A stretch of 64,000 nucleotides of DNA from Macrotrachela quadricornifera (Eukaryota > Rotifera > Eurotatoria > Philodinida > Philodinidae). Each line of letters begins with the position of its first letter. Positions within the stretch are counted from its first letter, which is position 1. The DNA is taken from positions 1-64,000 of the forward strand of contig JAJEKB010021001.1 in NCBI GenBank assembly GCA_022393335.1. The letters are read 5' to 3'. The notes under the pieces were generated by a model. The model was not told the DNA's origin. It did not search any database and saw only the letters and a list, made by a program, of their open reading frames with translations. Made by a program: the position numbers and the translations under genes. Positions 19,490 through 29,668 of the stretch are shown piece after piece.

Positions 19490-21414
19490 ATGCACCGTCG
19501 GAGCGAAATACAAAAATCTACCATTACTTGTGCACCAACCATGTTTCAAAATGCTCTACATCACTTATCTTCTGAACAAGTGAGATTTCTTAATCGAGGA
19601 CCGTGTTATGTATCACCGTGTCAAATGCATCATCGAATTCGTCAAGAACAACAACAAATGGCACCACTTCGACAACGATTAGCTCAAGTTTTCTCCAAAC
19701 ATCTAGTTGATCTCTCACGAAGAAGGACATTTGAATATGAAATTAAACTATTAGCTCACGATTGCTTTATTTTACCAACTATACCAGGAAATTTACAAGA
19801 ACGTGCTCTCTATGAAAAACAATTGATTAAATCTATTCGAAATGATATCCGAATGGAAAGACTTATTTTAAGAAGAACTGCTGATGATAATAATACCTAT
19901 TACTTAGGTCAACGATCATTATTTAATTTTAAAGCAAATCAATATATACAAACTTCCAATTGTTTTGAATTATTTGGAAAGATCGACAGTGAACATACTG
20001 AAGAATACCATTTTAAAAGAATTCGTCAATCTATGGATGGAACTTTATATGATTTAATAAAAAAGAAATTAATTACACAAGAGCATCTGACAAAATTTTG
20101 TGTGAATTTAAAACCAAATATCAAATTACCACATCTCGATTTTCTACCTGAAGTAAATCCAGACAACGATGGTACTATAGTAGTTCAACCAAGAATATCT
20201 TCATCGTCGAATTCTCCAATTCAAAACTTAGCTATCTATCTCGAACAACTTCTTCGACCCTTATTTGAAAAAATTTCACCATCAACTACACTCAATAATG
20301 GTGGTGATTTTCTCAGAAAACTTCAATATCATTGTTTTCAAGAAGATCGTCTTCGACCTGCCACTTCTTTCGTTACTTTTGAAATTCATCATTTATATAC
20401 ACATCTTCCATATGCCAAACTTCGCACTGGTCTTCATCATTTACTCATGAATCCACTTGTCTATATAGGTAGCCATCAAGGACTAAGTGCCGATGCTATT
20501 GAAGAATTAACAGATCTATATTTACACAACAATATTTTTATTTATAATGAAAAAATTTATCGCTACATCAAAGGTTGTCCACTCAATTTTCCTTTAGCAA
20601 GATTATTATCCAATATTTATTTACATAATTGGCAAACACCTTTACTTCGATCAGTACGTGTAGCAAATGAATTCTATGGTCTCTATCATTCCATAGGTTT
20701 TCTCACATGGAATCAATCAGCGGAAGAAATACAAAAGGTTTTGGATGAACTTAATCAATCATTTTCTGTTGATGCACCCATTCATTTAACATATTCGATA
20801 TAAATTCTCAAAGTCATTTTATTAATTGTTACATTGAAAATCAAGAAGGAGCTCTGTATACACATGTTTATTATGATCCAAGAAAACAACCATTTCTCCT
20901 ACCATATTTTACTCATCATCCACGTTTATTTCATCGACAATGGTTTCGATTTCTTCTTGTACGAGCTGGTCTCTATTGTACTCGTGTTGAAGATTTCTAT
21001 TATGAACAATTGAATATTGAATTAACCTATCTTGCCAATGGATATTCACTGAATTTTATTGAATATCATCTGCGACAATTTCTTCGATTAACGCATCCCA
21101 CGAGTCATACAATTAATTTTAATTTTGAACAAAAACTTACTCAATTTCGATATAATGCTTTTCGTAGTCATCTCTTTCGTTATCATTCAGCACAAATTCA
21201 ATTTAATAAGCAACAACTAGAATTAGAAAGAAATCATAAATTAATTCAATTCAAATATTTCTATGATTGGGGTTTAAGATGGAAATTTAATACTGAATTT
21301 GCTCAAAAATGGATTGATATTCTGGAACAAGATCCAAAATTTAAAAAACATGGCTTAAAATTCAAATTCCAATCCATTCATTGTTATTCATCAAATATTT
21401 TACTTTATCAGTAG
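19490..21414 (+). pseudogene. RT-like protein without catalytic residues, paralogue 2 (one frameshift)
   Basis: The frame from ATG 19490 runs to 20803, then a -1 shift at about 20798-20803 continues to 21414; together they cover the full RT length including the N-terminal extension. LRPLFEKISPSTTLNNGGD matches LRPLFDRMAEKTTVSSGGE of the unit A RT. Motif A is TFEIHHLYTHLP (catalytic Asp replaced by Glu), motif B is IKGCPLNFPLARLLSN and motif C is LYHSIGFLTWN, with no aspartate. It is closer to the RT-like gene at 15728 than to the true RTs (same IENQEG-type and LELTYL-type C-terminal blocks), but has no introns. Polymerase activity is not expected; structure otherwise seems conserved. Confidence 0.75.
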
Positions 21415-21511
21415 TTTGAATAGAATTTTTATCTTGTTTTTTATTCTTTTTCGCATGCCAACCTAATCTTTCATTTATAATTGCCTGTTTCTATTATTAT
21501 TTTAGATATAT

Positions 21512-22880
21512 ATGGATTTAATAGTCTTCATTTCATTACTGTTTAACATTCTATTCTTTTCTTTAATTATGTATTATTATTATTATCAAAAATATCGGTT
21601 TAGTATTTGGACAATCTTGCTACCACCAAGAAATGTCAACCATTTAAGTAGTTCTCAACCGATACAACTCTATGAAATTGTTCATATTCATCTACATCAA
21701 GCACGATTTACTTTGGAAGAAGCTATTCGTCAAGCAAAACAAACACAACGATTTACTATTGTAGTAAAAACGCGATTATCACTGATCAATTCGATGTTGT
21801 TACACATTGAAATGATTCAAGACACGCGAACAATTGTGGCAATCATTGAATATTCAAATGCAATAGATAGAGGCTCACCATATTATTATGTACTTCGTCA
21901 ATTCTTTATGAATATCTTTCAAGAAGCAAAAACGGTTCAAATATGGGGTAATATTCGGCAACAAATGAGATCTTATAGTCAATATGGTTTATTTTCCGCA
22001 AATGAAATTCTTCGAACACAATATATGGATGTTCAAAAGGAATTCAAATTGTGGTATAATCGTATATTTCGACATCATATTCAATGTCAACAATATCTTA
22101 AATATAATGATCGAGATGGTTCATCATGCAAATGTGCACATCGTCCATACAAGTGTGCATCGAATCAATGGTCATTGGAAAGAGCCATTATGTATACATT
22201 TGATGAGCAACTAAACACTGATCTACATGATTGTGCCAATATTGCTCTATTTGTTATCCTGCTTATTTCGTAGATTTTGTTAAGTGTATCATTCTGAGAA
22301 TTACGTTTCCTATTTAGGGAGGTTAGTCATTCTCTTCTTTACCCTTAACATTAGTATTATGTTACCTAGGACATGTCAGGTGTTCTTGTCCTTTCAACAG
22401 AAACAGAAAGATCAAAGATACATTCGATTGAATGAGAATTTCTGTCAGATGCACCTTGAAAGTTAAAGATTGATCACGTAACGTTGTTAGATAACGATTG
22501 ACGAGATGAACTATAAAAGGATGAAGAATATAACAAATCGGGGCCCATTCTTACAACAGTCGTAACGAGAACGTTTGTACATTAGGACCATTAGTTCGAA
22601 CATTATTATTTACAGTGTGAATTTATTATATTAATCTTCGTGTTCACTTTTGTTTATATTCGTAATTATATTCAAATAAATATTCAGTGAATTCGTAACA
22701 TTATATCTTGGTTCTTACAATCATCAACAACTCTACACTCCAGATGAATGAGTGATACCAAAGTATAATTCGTTACAATGATATACAACAATGTTTGGCT
22801 ATTTCAAAGCTAGCATATGTTCTACATCAGCAATGGACACTTGAACAACTCCACAAGTATAAAACATCAAGAATTATATA
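21512..22880 (+). pseudogene. membrane-anchored exonuclease relative without catalytic residues, split by an insertion
   Basis: From ATG 21512 a 253-residue frame starts with a membrane segment (VFISLLFNILFFSLIMYYYYY) and then aligns with the exonuclease at 7516-8910: WGNIRQQMRSYSQYGLF matches WGSLKNELKHATPYSLF, and SSCKCAHRPYKC matches the Cys cluster. Motif I reads FTIVVKTRLS, losing the DxE pair. The C-terminal block (CLAISKLAYVLHQQWTLEQL) resumes at 22775-22877 after about 500 bp of unrelated DNA; its motif III aspartate is Gln (YNDIQQ for YAIYD). Only the motif II Asp (YMDVQKEF) remains. So the protein was probably non-catalytic before the insertion broke it. Confidence 0.65.
22250..22765. 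mobile_element. about 500-bp insertion in the exonuclease-like gene, possibly a solo LTR
   Basis: The exonuclease-like reading frame stops aligning near 22250 and resumes near 22765. The inserted DNA has TGTTA near the left, a TATAAAAGG box at 22514-22522, AATAAA near 22675 and ends near CTTACA, features of an LTR. I could not find a convincing target-site duplication, so exact ends and class are uncertain. Confidence 0.3.
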
Positions 22881-22999
22881 AGAATGCTCATTCAATAATT
22901 TTTATTTACTTTTTCATTTAAAATATAGAATGTTCTTTTTACTTTTCATTCTAGATTTCGTTTATTATTAGTTCACTCTTCCAATTCATCTATCAAACA

Positions 23000-23887
23000 A
23001 TGGCTTCGTCGTTTTCAATAGCAAAAGTATCCCTTACACAACTTGAAGCTATCAACAAAGAAAAATATGATCAAAGATATATATTAACGAAGCATCAGAT
23101 GTTTATGGACGACGTTATGTTCTTTTATTTGGATCAATCTGGTTTGATCGATCGAATTGCAAACTTATTTGAATTAGAAGATTATAAAAAGAAGAATCTA
23201 GTTGTGATGAAAGGTCAGAAGCGTGCTCACAACGAAACTAGTGATGAAGATAGTGAGACAGATAGTAATTCTGCTCAAAGTGAAGAAGAATTAGGAAGAA
23301 AGAAAAACAAACGAAGAACTACAAGTGTTATTGATGCTTCAACTCAAACACAGTGTGCTGTGCCAATGGTTGTCTGTTCGTCACAAACAATGAATCCTAT
23401 CCCATTAACAATCATAAGCACAACAACAACAACAACCGTAGTACAACCTGTTGATGCATATGCTATATTGGAGGAGAAACATCATCAACGTAGTCTCTTG
23501 TATAAGCACAACATGCTTTTACGTGCAAATGATATCTGCCTGTTAGATAATAATGGTTTACTGGATCAACTAGTAGAATTAGTTGAGAATGTCGATCGCA
23601 CAAACAACAAACCACATCATCAATCTATGGGTAATAAAGGTGCAATTGAATCAGATGAAATACATGAGAAATCTGTTATCTTCGAAGGACAAGAAGAAGA
23701 AGAGGACGAAGACGAAGACGACGATGAAGACGAAGATTATGAGTTTGAGTCGTCAAGTGAAGATGATGACCAAGGCTACCAATGTGGATGTTGTATGTTT
23801 ATAGAAGAGCCTGAACCGGAGAAGTGCATTTATATCAATGCTTCAACACAAACAACCAATGATTTGGCTTCTACTGTCACTGTTTGA
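23000..23887 (+). CDS. acidic protein with internal duplication, unknown
   Basis: The 295-residue frame starts at ATG 23000. A module of about 45 residues occurs twice: near 15-60 (YILTKHQMFMDDVMFFYLDQ, then LIDRI) and near 153-198 (LLYKHNMLLRANDICLLDNN, then LLDQL). Each is followed by a charged acidic linker and a STQT-containing box (DASTQTQ near 113, NASTQTTN near 280). Residues about 230-255 are almost wholly Asp/Glu. One Cys cluster (CGCC) is near 265. No family is recognised. Same orientation as neighbouring Terminon genes and ends 190 bp before the left hammerhead of unit B. Confidence 0.55.
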   Translation: MASSFSIAKVSLTQLEAINKEKYDQRYILTKHQMFMDDVMFFYLDQSGLIDRIANLFELEDYKKKNLVVMKGQKRAHNETSDEDSETDSNSAQSEEELGRKKNKRRTTSVIDASTQTQCAVPMVVCSSQTMNPIPLTIISTTTTTTVVQPVDAYAILEEKHHQRSLLYKHNMLLRANDICLLDNNGLLDQLVELVENVDRTNNKPHHQSMGNKGAIESDEIHEKSVIFEGQEEEEDEDEDDDEDEDYEFESSSEDDDQGYQCGCCMFIEEPEPEKCIYINASTQTTNDLASTVTV

Positions 23888-24077
23888 TGTCCTCGTATTA
23901 AAGAACTCATCATTTGGCACTTGAACTATGAAAACAAAGTGTCATAAACGTTTATTTAGTTTGTTTTTCGATGCATGTTCATTTTCTCTATCTTTCACTA
24001 AAACTATCGTTTATTTTAGTTATCTTATACTTATCCAAAATGAGTTATACCTTTGTTTGTCTATTTTAGATATACAT

Positions 24078-24128
24078 CTCCTAGCCCTGAAGAGTACTAT
24101 CTTTTTAAAGATACGAAACGCGTCGGTA
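24078..24128 (+). ncRNA. hammerhead ribozyme, left repeat of unit B
   Basis: Core CTGAAGA 24087-24093, stem II GTACTATCTTT/AAGATAC as in left A, GAAA 24115-24118, palindromic stem III ACGCGT, predicted cleavage after C24124, proximal stem I GCC/GGT. It sits about 240 bp before ORF1 of unit B. Confidence 0.75.
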
Positions 24129-24270
24129 AATCAATAACTCTGCATTTATTTGAAAACATTTACTCAAAGTACTAATACTTGGCAAAAGATCGATTGCTGA
24201 AAAGCAAAGGTTGAGACCTAGCAGATTAGTTTGTCTTTTCGTCAAAGGATAGATTAATCTGTTTTCCAAT
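24112..24270 (+). repeat. left terminal repeat of unit B
   Basis: Downstream of the hammerhead GAAA it closely matches 29278-29438. The GATTGCTGAAAAGCAA hairpin, GTTGAGA, an AGCAGATT box and GATTAATCTGTTTT are shared with unit A although the rest has diverged. Confidence 0.75.
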
Positions 24271-24365
24271 TGATTTACGCTCAAAATTATCTACGGCATC
24301 CAATTCACTGATTAATATTATCATTGTGATTTGATCCATTTTCTCTCAACTTCTACAAGCGATTT

Positions 24366-26306
24366 ATGTCAATTATGAATTTTAATCCAAACAATCAACA
24401 ACAACTACAACTACCACCTCCACAACAGCAGCAACAACGACAGCAATATTATTATAATCCAAATCGTCGTCCTCGTGGTGGTCGTGGTAGTGTTTATGGG
24501 GGCAACCAATTCTATTATCAACAGTATCAGAATAACAACAATAATAATACAATTCCTCGTAATACATTCTACAATCGAAACTATCGGTTTAATGGTTATC
24601 AAAATCGTGGCTACGATAATCGTGGATATGATAATGGTGGTTATGGCATAATTGCACAACCAATGATGGCTCCACGTCGATTCAATAGTATTCCAAGAAA
24701 TGGATCACGATCAAATCGACGTCCAAGACAATTAAGATTGAATGATTTTATGCCATCTGAATTACGTGATATTTCACCAACTCCTTAAAATCTTCCACAA
24801 GATTTTAATCTAGGAAATAATGGTGGTGGTCCTTCAGTATCCAATACAAGACCTACAACACCGATAAATGCCTTACCACAGCGTCCAAGCTTTTCAACAC
24901 AAACAATATCTACAAATAATAGGACACAACCATTTAATGTAGATCCTAATCAACAGCAGCCACAAATTACTAGTACTACTAATGGTAATACAGCGTCTTA
25001 TCGTCGTCGACAACGTCGATATCATCCACAACAAAATCGTCAAAAGAATAATAATCGATTTGCTTTATTAAACAATGAAGCAGCAACAACAGATGTCGAC
25101 TCGAATTATGACGAGGACAACAACGATGCTCAACCTAGTGCTAATAATAATCCGAACAGAAATAATAAGAAGAAAAATAAAAACGAAAAAAGCAAAAAGC
25201 AGCGACTTTATCTTGAACACAATCGAATCATGCGTTATATGCAAGATCATCATGCAGTTAGTATCAGTGGTCGTGGTAATCAAGCTTATACCATAGCATC
25301 AGCTTCCACTTACGATACATGGGCTCGTAGTAATTATGAACTCCAAGTTTGGCAAACCTATTTAAAATTAGGTACTGAAAATAAACATTGGGCCAAAGAA
25401 GTCGTTCAACGAACCAAGAAACGTGATGATGTCACTAATATTCGATTTGTTCAAAAGAAAATCAGTTATTATACAACTGAAGTTGCACAAGCAAGTGCAA
25501 GTATTTCCGATTTACAAATCCAATTATCTACTTATTGGAATCAAACTTTAACTAATACACCAACAACAACAATATTGACAACTGCCAATACAACAAATGC
25601 TGTCACTAATTCATCTACAAATCGTACTTCTGAATCGATTAATCGTCTTGAAAAAGCCATTCTTAAATATATTAGGCATTGTACTCAACATGTTAAGAAA
25701 ATAGCTGAGAATAAAATTCAATTGGCTAATATACAAATGGAAGAATTCAAAACTCTTGAAGATTTTGAACAAGCAGCTACTCCACAACAATGGAATTTAC
25801 ATCTTCTTTTGAAAACCAAAATGAAACTGTGGAATACCAAGAACAAGAACTATCGAACAGCTTTGAAACGCGTCGAGTATGATCTTCCACCGAAATTTAT
25901 TTCTAAAACTGATCTTACTTTCAAAATTGATGAATCTATTGTTAACGCACAAGAAATACAAATTTTATACAATCAAATGCGTCAATTAACAAAAGATTTC
26001 CGTGTACAAGCTATGACCCTATATGTTCAATCAGTAACACGTGAATATGAATTATTAACTCATGAAATTAAACGAATAATTGAAGGATTTCCTAAAGAAA
26101 CTGACGATGGATTTGATTGTGAACCTGATTATGCAGCTTTTAAACATTATAATGAAATACGTGAAAAACGATTTAACCTGGAAGCTGAACAATCCATTTA
26201 TTTTTTAGACGAACAGCGAGTCGAAGACGAAACTCTACAGCAGCAAGAAGTTATCGCTCCGACTCTAACACGATCGTTGGGCGAGGATTTCTCGCTCCAG
26301 CAATAA
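24366..26306 (+). pseudogene. ORF1 of Penelope-like unit B, one in-frame TAA
   Basis: The frame from ATG 24366 to TAA 26304-26306 (647 codons) aligns along its length with ORF1 of unit A, including PRQLRLNDFMPSEL, the Lys-rich patch, and the conserved helical part starting YLEHNRIMRYMQDH. It is interrupted by TAA at 24786-24788, just past the LNDFMP box. Its N-terminus is likewise Gln/Asn/Tyr/Gly-rich. The last 33 codons overlap the RT frame exactly as in unit A. Confidence 0.75.
26201..26306 (+). promoter_or_regulatory. predicted -1 ribosomal frameshift signal, unit B
   Basis: TTTTTTA at 26201-26207 is in the same codon phase (TAT TTT TTA) and encodes the same YFLDEQRVE context as in unit A. 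The -1 frame has a TGA at 26186-26188 and is then open into the RT. GAGTCG (26218-26223) and CGACTC (26260-26265) are retained at equal distance from the heptamer, and the hairpin around the ORF1 stop persists with a U-G replacing a U-A pair. Confidence 0.65.
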
Positions 26307-28159
26307 TCAATGAAGCACAAATAAAATTAACCGAGAATGAATATCAATTACTTAGATTAGGACCTCGATTTATCTACAATGATCCTCAGACGGCATCTCG
26401 ACGTCGAATAACTGAGTTGGCTACTTTAAAACGTAAAATCGAAGGACGTTTCTTCGAGAAAAAGGTGAGCCCCGGTCGTCCAGTCGAACAATTTATCGCC
26501 GAATTAGATAAACTACTTCAGAATCTACATCAAACTTCAACTAAAGCACATCCTCGGTTAAATCAATCAAAAAATAGATATGATACTTCTATCCTCGATC
26601 AAATAATTACGTCTAGTCAATCACAAGGTTCAAGTCAACGTCGTATGATTATTAGAAAGAAAAATTATGGTCGAATAGTGAAACGATTGAGACATAAACT
26701 TCGTCTATCCAATGTCGTTGTTCGCAAAACAGACAAGTCAAAAGTATTTCACTTAGGTAAATTGGAAGATTACCAGAAGAAATCGCTTGAATATATAAAA
26801 AAGACGCAAGCTTACAAATGTTTGGGTACAAATGATCCATTACCTGACTTGATTAAGCGGACTAATAAATATTTATTAGATTTACGTCTTGCTAAATGGA
26901 TTACTCAGAAACAGTATGAATAATTGGGTATTCGACCCAATGAAGTTGAATTAGCTCATTTATATTATCTACCGAAAGCTCATAAAACTGGTACTCCTCT
27001 TCGCCCGATCATTGCAGGTCTCAAACATCCTACAGTTAAAATATCAAAGTTCTTGGATGATCTGTTGAGACCTTTATTCGATACAATGGCAATAGCGACA
27101 ACAGTAACTAGTGGATTTGAATTACTTCAACGTCTAGAAGAATGGTCAGTGCTTAATCTTCGTCAGGACACTGTCTTTAGTACAATCGATGTCACTGATC
27201 TTTATACAATGGTGCCACAAATAGAAGGAGTACTTTCATTAAAGAAAATGTTAGACCATATGAAATTAACACAAAATGGTGGATTAAAAGTAGAAACAAT
27301 TATTCGTTTAAGTCGATTTGTAATGCAAAATAATTATTTTTCCTATGATGGCCAATATTATCATCAAATACGTGGTGGAGCTATGGGTTCTCCTCTGACT
27401 CTTACCATTGCTAACTGTTATATGTTTTTCTTTGAAAGAGATATTGTCAAACAAGTTACCAATAGTTGTGGATTGTACTTTCGATACATTGATGATATAT
27501 TCCTTGCAATTAATTGGCCTATTCGACATTTAATGAAACAAATTAATGATCGGTGGAATAAATTCGATGTAAATATCCATCTATCTGCTAATATTAGTAT
27601 ATATTCAGCTGATTTTCTCGATTTACATCTGGAAAACCAAGAAGGAAAACTATTTACCAAAGTATATCATAAACCATCACATGAACTATATTATTTACCA
27701 TTTAACAGTATCCACCCATTACATATGAAAAGAAATATTCCATTTGCCATGCTATTAAGAGCTATTAGATATTGTTCAACATTCGAAGTATATTTACAAG
27801 AAAGAGAATCCCTACGGATGGCTCTATTACTTAATAAATATCCTGGACAATTTATTGATAATGAATTTAATCGTGTCTTCTTAAAATTTAATATTGATCA
27901 ATCACTTACTACCAATAATTACAATGTATTACGCAACAAAATAATTGAATTCCCTATTAAAAATATACCATTAGTTGATCACGCTAAAATAATGTTCATC
28001 CATTTTACCTATTGTAAAAGTATGCAAACATTTCCAATGAAGTTTCACCAACTATGGAATAAATACTTTGGAGAATCACCGATTAATGAAATTGCTCCAA
28101 CGTTAGGTACGAGAAACGTCGACAATTTACAAAAGCGTCTGGTCCATACTCGTGAATGA
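26207..28159 (+). pseudogene. Athena-type Penelope-like reverse transcriptase, unit B, one in-frame TAA
   Basis: The frame is -1 to ORF1 and open to 28159 except TAA at 26921-26923, where unit A has CAA. It has the same N-terminal extension (LLRLGPRFIYNDP, KTDKSKVFHLGK) and RT core: TIDVTDLYTMVP (motif A), RGGAMGSPLTL (B), RYIDDIFLAIN (C). No GIY-YIG domain follows and no intron is seen. The nonsense codon lies only six codons from the equivalent site of the unit A nonsense codon, at the boundary between N-terminal extension and RT core. Divergence from unit A is large at DNA level, but protein similarity is high, indicating past purifying selection. Confidence 0.85.
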
Positions 28160-28440
28160 CCTTAAATATCAATAGCTATCTCTTATTACAACTAACACCA
28201 CTATTACTATTTATATTATATAAAAAAGATGTTGAACATCATATAATATAATTGTTTTACAACGGAACTAATTGATATAACAATAATATATAACCGTATG
28301 TGATTGTAAAGGAGAAAATATCGGTTATGAAATCAATATGGATCGATTAATAATATATATATATATATATATATTTTATTCATTCACTACAGCGGCGACA
28401 TTTTTCATTCTTGCTACTTACATAAAATTCAATACTATCG
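28160..28440. other. 3' spacer of unit B with (TA)n microsatellite
   Basis: There is no gene here. A (TA)n run lies at about 28350-28373. Confidence 0.5.
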
Positions 28441-29140
28441 TCAATATGTTATTACATTAGAAAAGATCGAACAAAATGCCAAAGACACACACATATCTTT
28501 AGCATATCTTCGTTTAATTCAAAATGAAAATGAAAATGATAACGATGCTTTCCGTCGAATTATCAATTTTCCTGCTCGTTCAATTAGCAAAGCAGCTTCC
28601 CTCAACATTTCCGATAGATACTAAACACGACGTTATATCAATAATTCCAATTTCGATATACTAAACATTTGAATACCATCGCATATTGGTAAATGGTTAT
28701 CTATGAATAAATATGAACCAAAAACCATTGCCATCCCTCATTAAATTTCTATCGCAAATATCGATAAAATAATGACATTATTAGGTACAAATATACAATT
28801 AATCGTGATCGCACGAAAATGATTATTGGCTAATCTTCGAAAATTCTTTATATCATGATATTAGTTATATGCTGATGATTATCAATCAACTGATTATTCA
28901 GATAAAGATGAAGATAGTAAACAACGAATATCTTCCCCTACATTCTTAAACTGTGAAAAACAGTTATCTTTAAGCCATTATCAATTTTCCTGCTCGTTCA
29001 ATTAGTAAAGCTACATTAAATCATTACGAAGTCGAATGGAAACAACATCAATTATCTTCGAAACAGACTCCTGAAGATCAATTAGAGAAACTTACTCTGG
29101 AACCAGCTGATCTCTTTCATCATCCGTCTCCAGACTTTCT
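28441..29140 (+). pseudogene. decayed fragments resembling UvrD/PcrA-type helicase
   Basis: Two separate pieces read FRRIINFPARSISKA (near 28553) and IINFPARSISKATLNHYE (near 28983). This resembles the RIINYPARGIG-type block of UvrD-like helicases. Surrounding frames are broken by many stops and the two pieces overlap in content, so it is a duplicated, decayed gene fragment trapped before the right repeat of unit B. The assignment rests on one motif. Confidence 0.35.
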
Positions 29141-29188
29141 CTGTATCTTGTCTTTTTTATTTTTTAATTATTTTTTAATTTTTCTTTG

Positions 29189-29200
29189 CCCTCACCCTCA
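29189..29200 (+). repeat. C-rich telomere-like tract
   Basis: CCCTCACCCTCA lies about 45 bp before the right hammerhead of unit B, in the same orientation as other unit-end tracts. Here it precedes rather than follows the ribozyme. Confidence 0.7.
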
Positions 29201-29237
29201 TTTTTGTCTTTATTAATCTTTTTTCTACAGTTTTCTA

Positions 29238-29296
29238 TGCACAGCCCTGATGAGTGTTTCAATTATAAAATAAATAAACACGAAACGCGTCGGCAA
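29238..29296 (+). ncRNA. hammerhead ribozyme, right repeat of unit B
   Basis: Core CTGATGA 29247-29253, stem II GTGTTT/AAACAC with a long A/T loop, GAAA 29282-29285, palindromic stem III ACGCGT, predicted cleavage after C29291, proximal stem I GCC/GGC. Core and stem II type match the right hammerhead of unit A rather than the left one of its own unit. Confidence 0.8.
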
Positions 29297-29438
29297 ATCA
29301 ATTACTCTACATTTATTTGAAAACATATCCTCAAATCACTGATATTTGACAAAACAATCGATTGCTGAAAAGCAAGAGTTGGGACCTAGAAAATTAGTTT
29401 GTCTTTTCGTCAAAGGATAGATTAATTTGTTTTCCAAT
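29278..29438 (+). repeat. right terminal repeat of unit B
   Basis: Close match to 24112-24270, ending at GTTTTCCAATCACCC, where unrelated host-like sequence begins. This is the right boundary of the Terminon chain in the window. Confidence 0.75.
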
Positions 29439-29668
29439 CACCCTACTGTGGTTCTATTCCTTCCAAGCGCATAGAAAAAAATGTTGTTAATTAAGTGATT
29501 CGAGAGGGTTCTTCAAGATTAATGAGACAAAATCAAAGTTTTCTGTGCTCATTGTGGTATTTTATCTGGAGCGGTCTGGGTGACAAATAATACCTATATA
29601 ATAACAGATCCGTGTCACGCTTGTCGTAGTTCTCTAAATCTTAGAAACATCTCGTTTTTCACGAATAG
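29439..29668. other. junction region between Terminon chain and amidase exon
   Basis: No gene assigned. TTCACGAATAG at 29658-29668 can serve as splice acceptor for the amidase exon that follows. Upstream amidase exons are absent. Confidence 0.4.

Noticed and set aside
24382..24659. Minus-strand open frames opposite ORF1 of unit B
   Set aside because: Same low-complexity shadow effect as in unit A.
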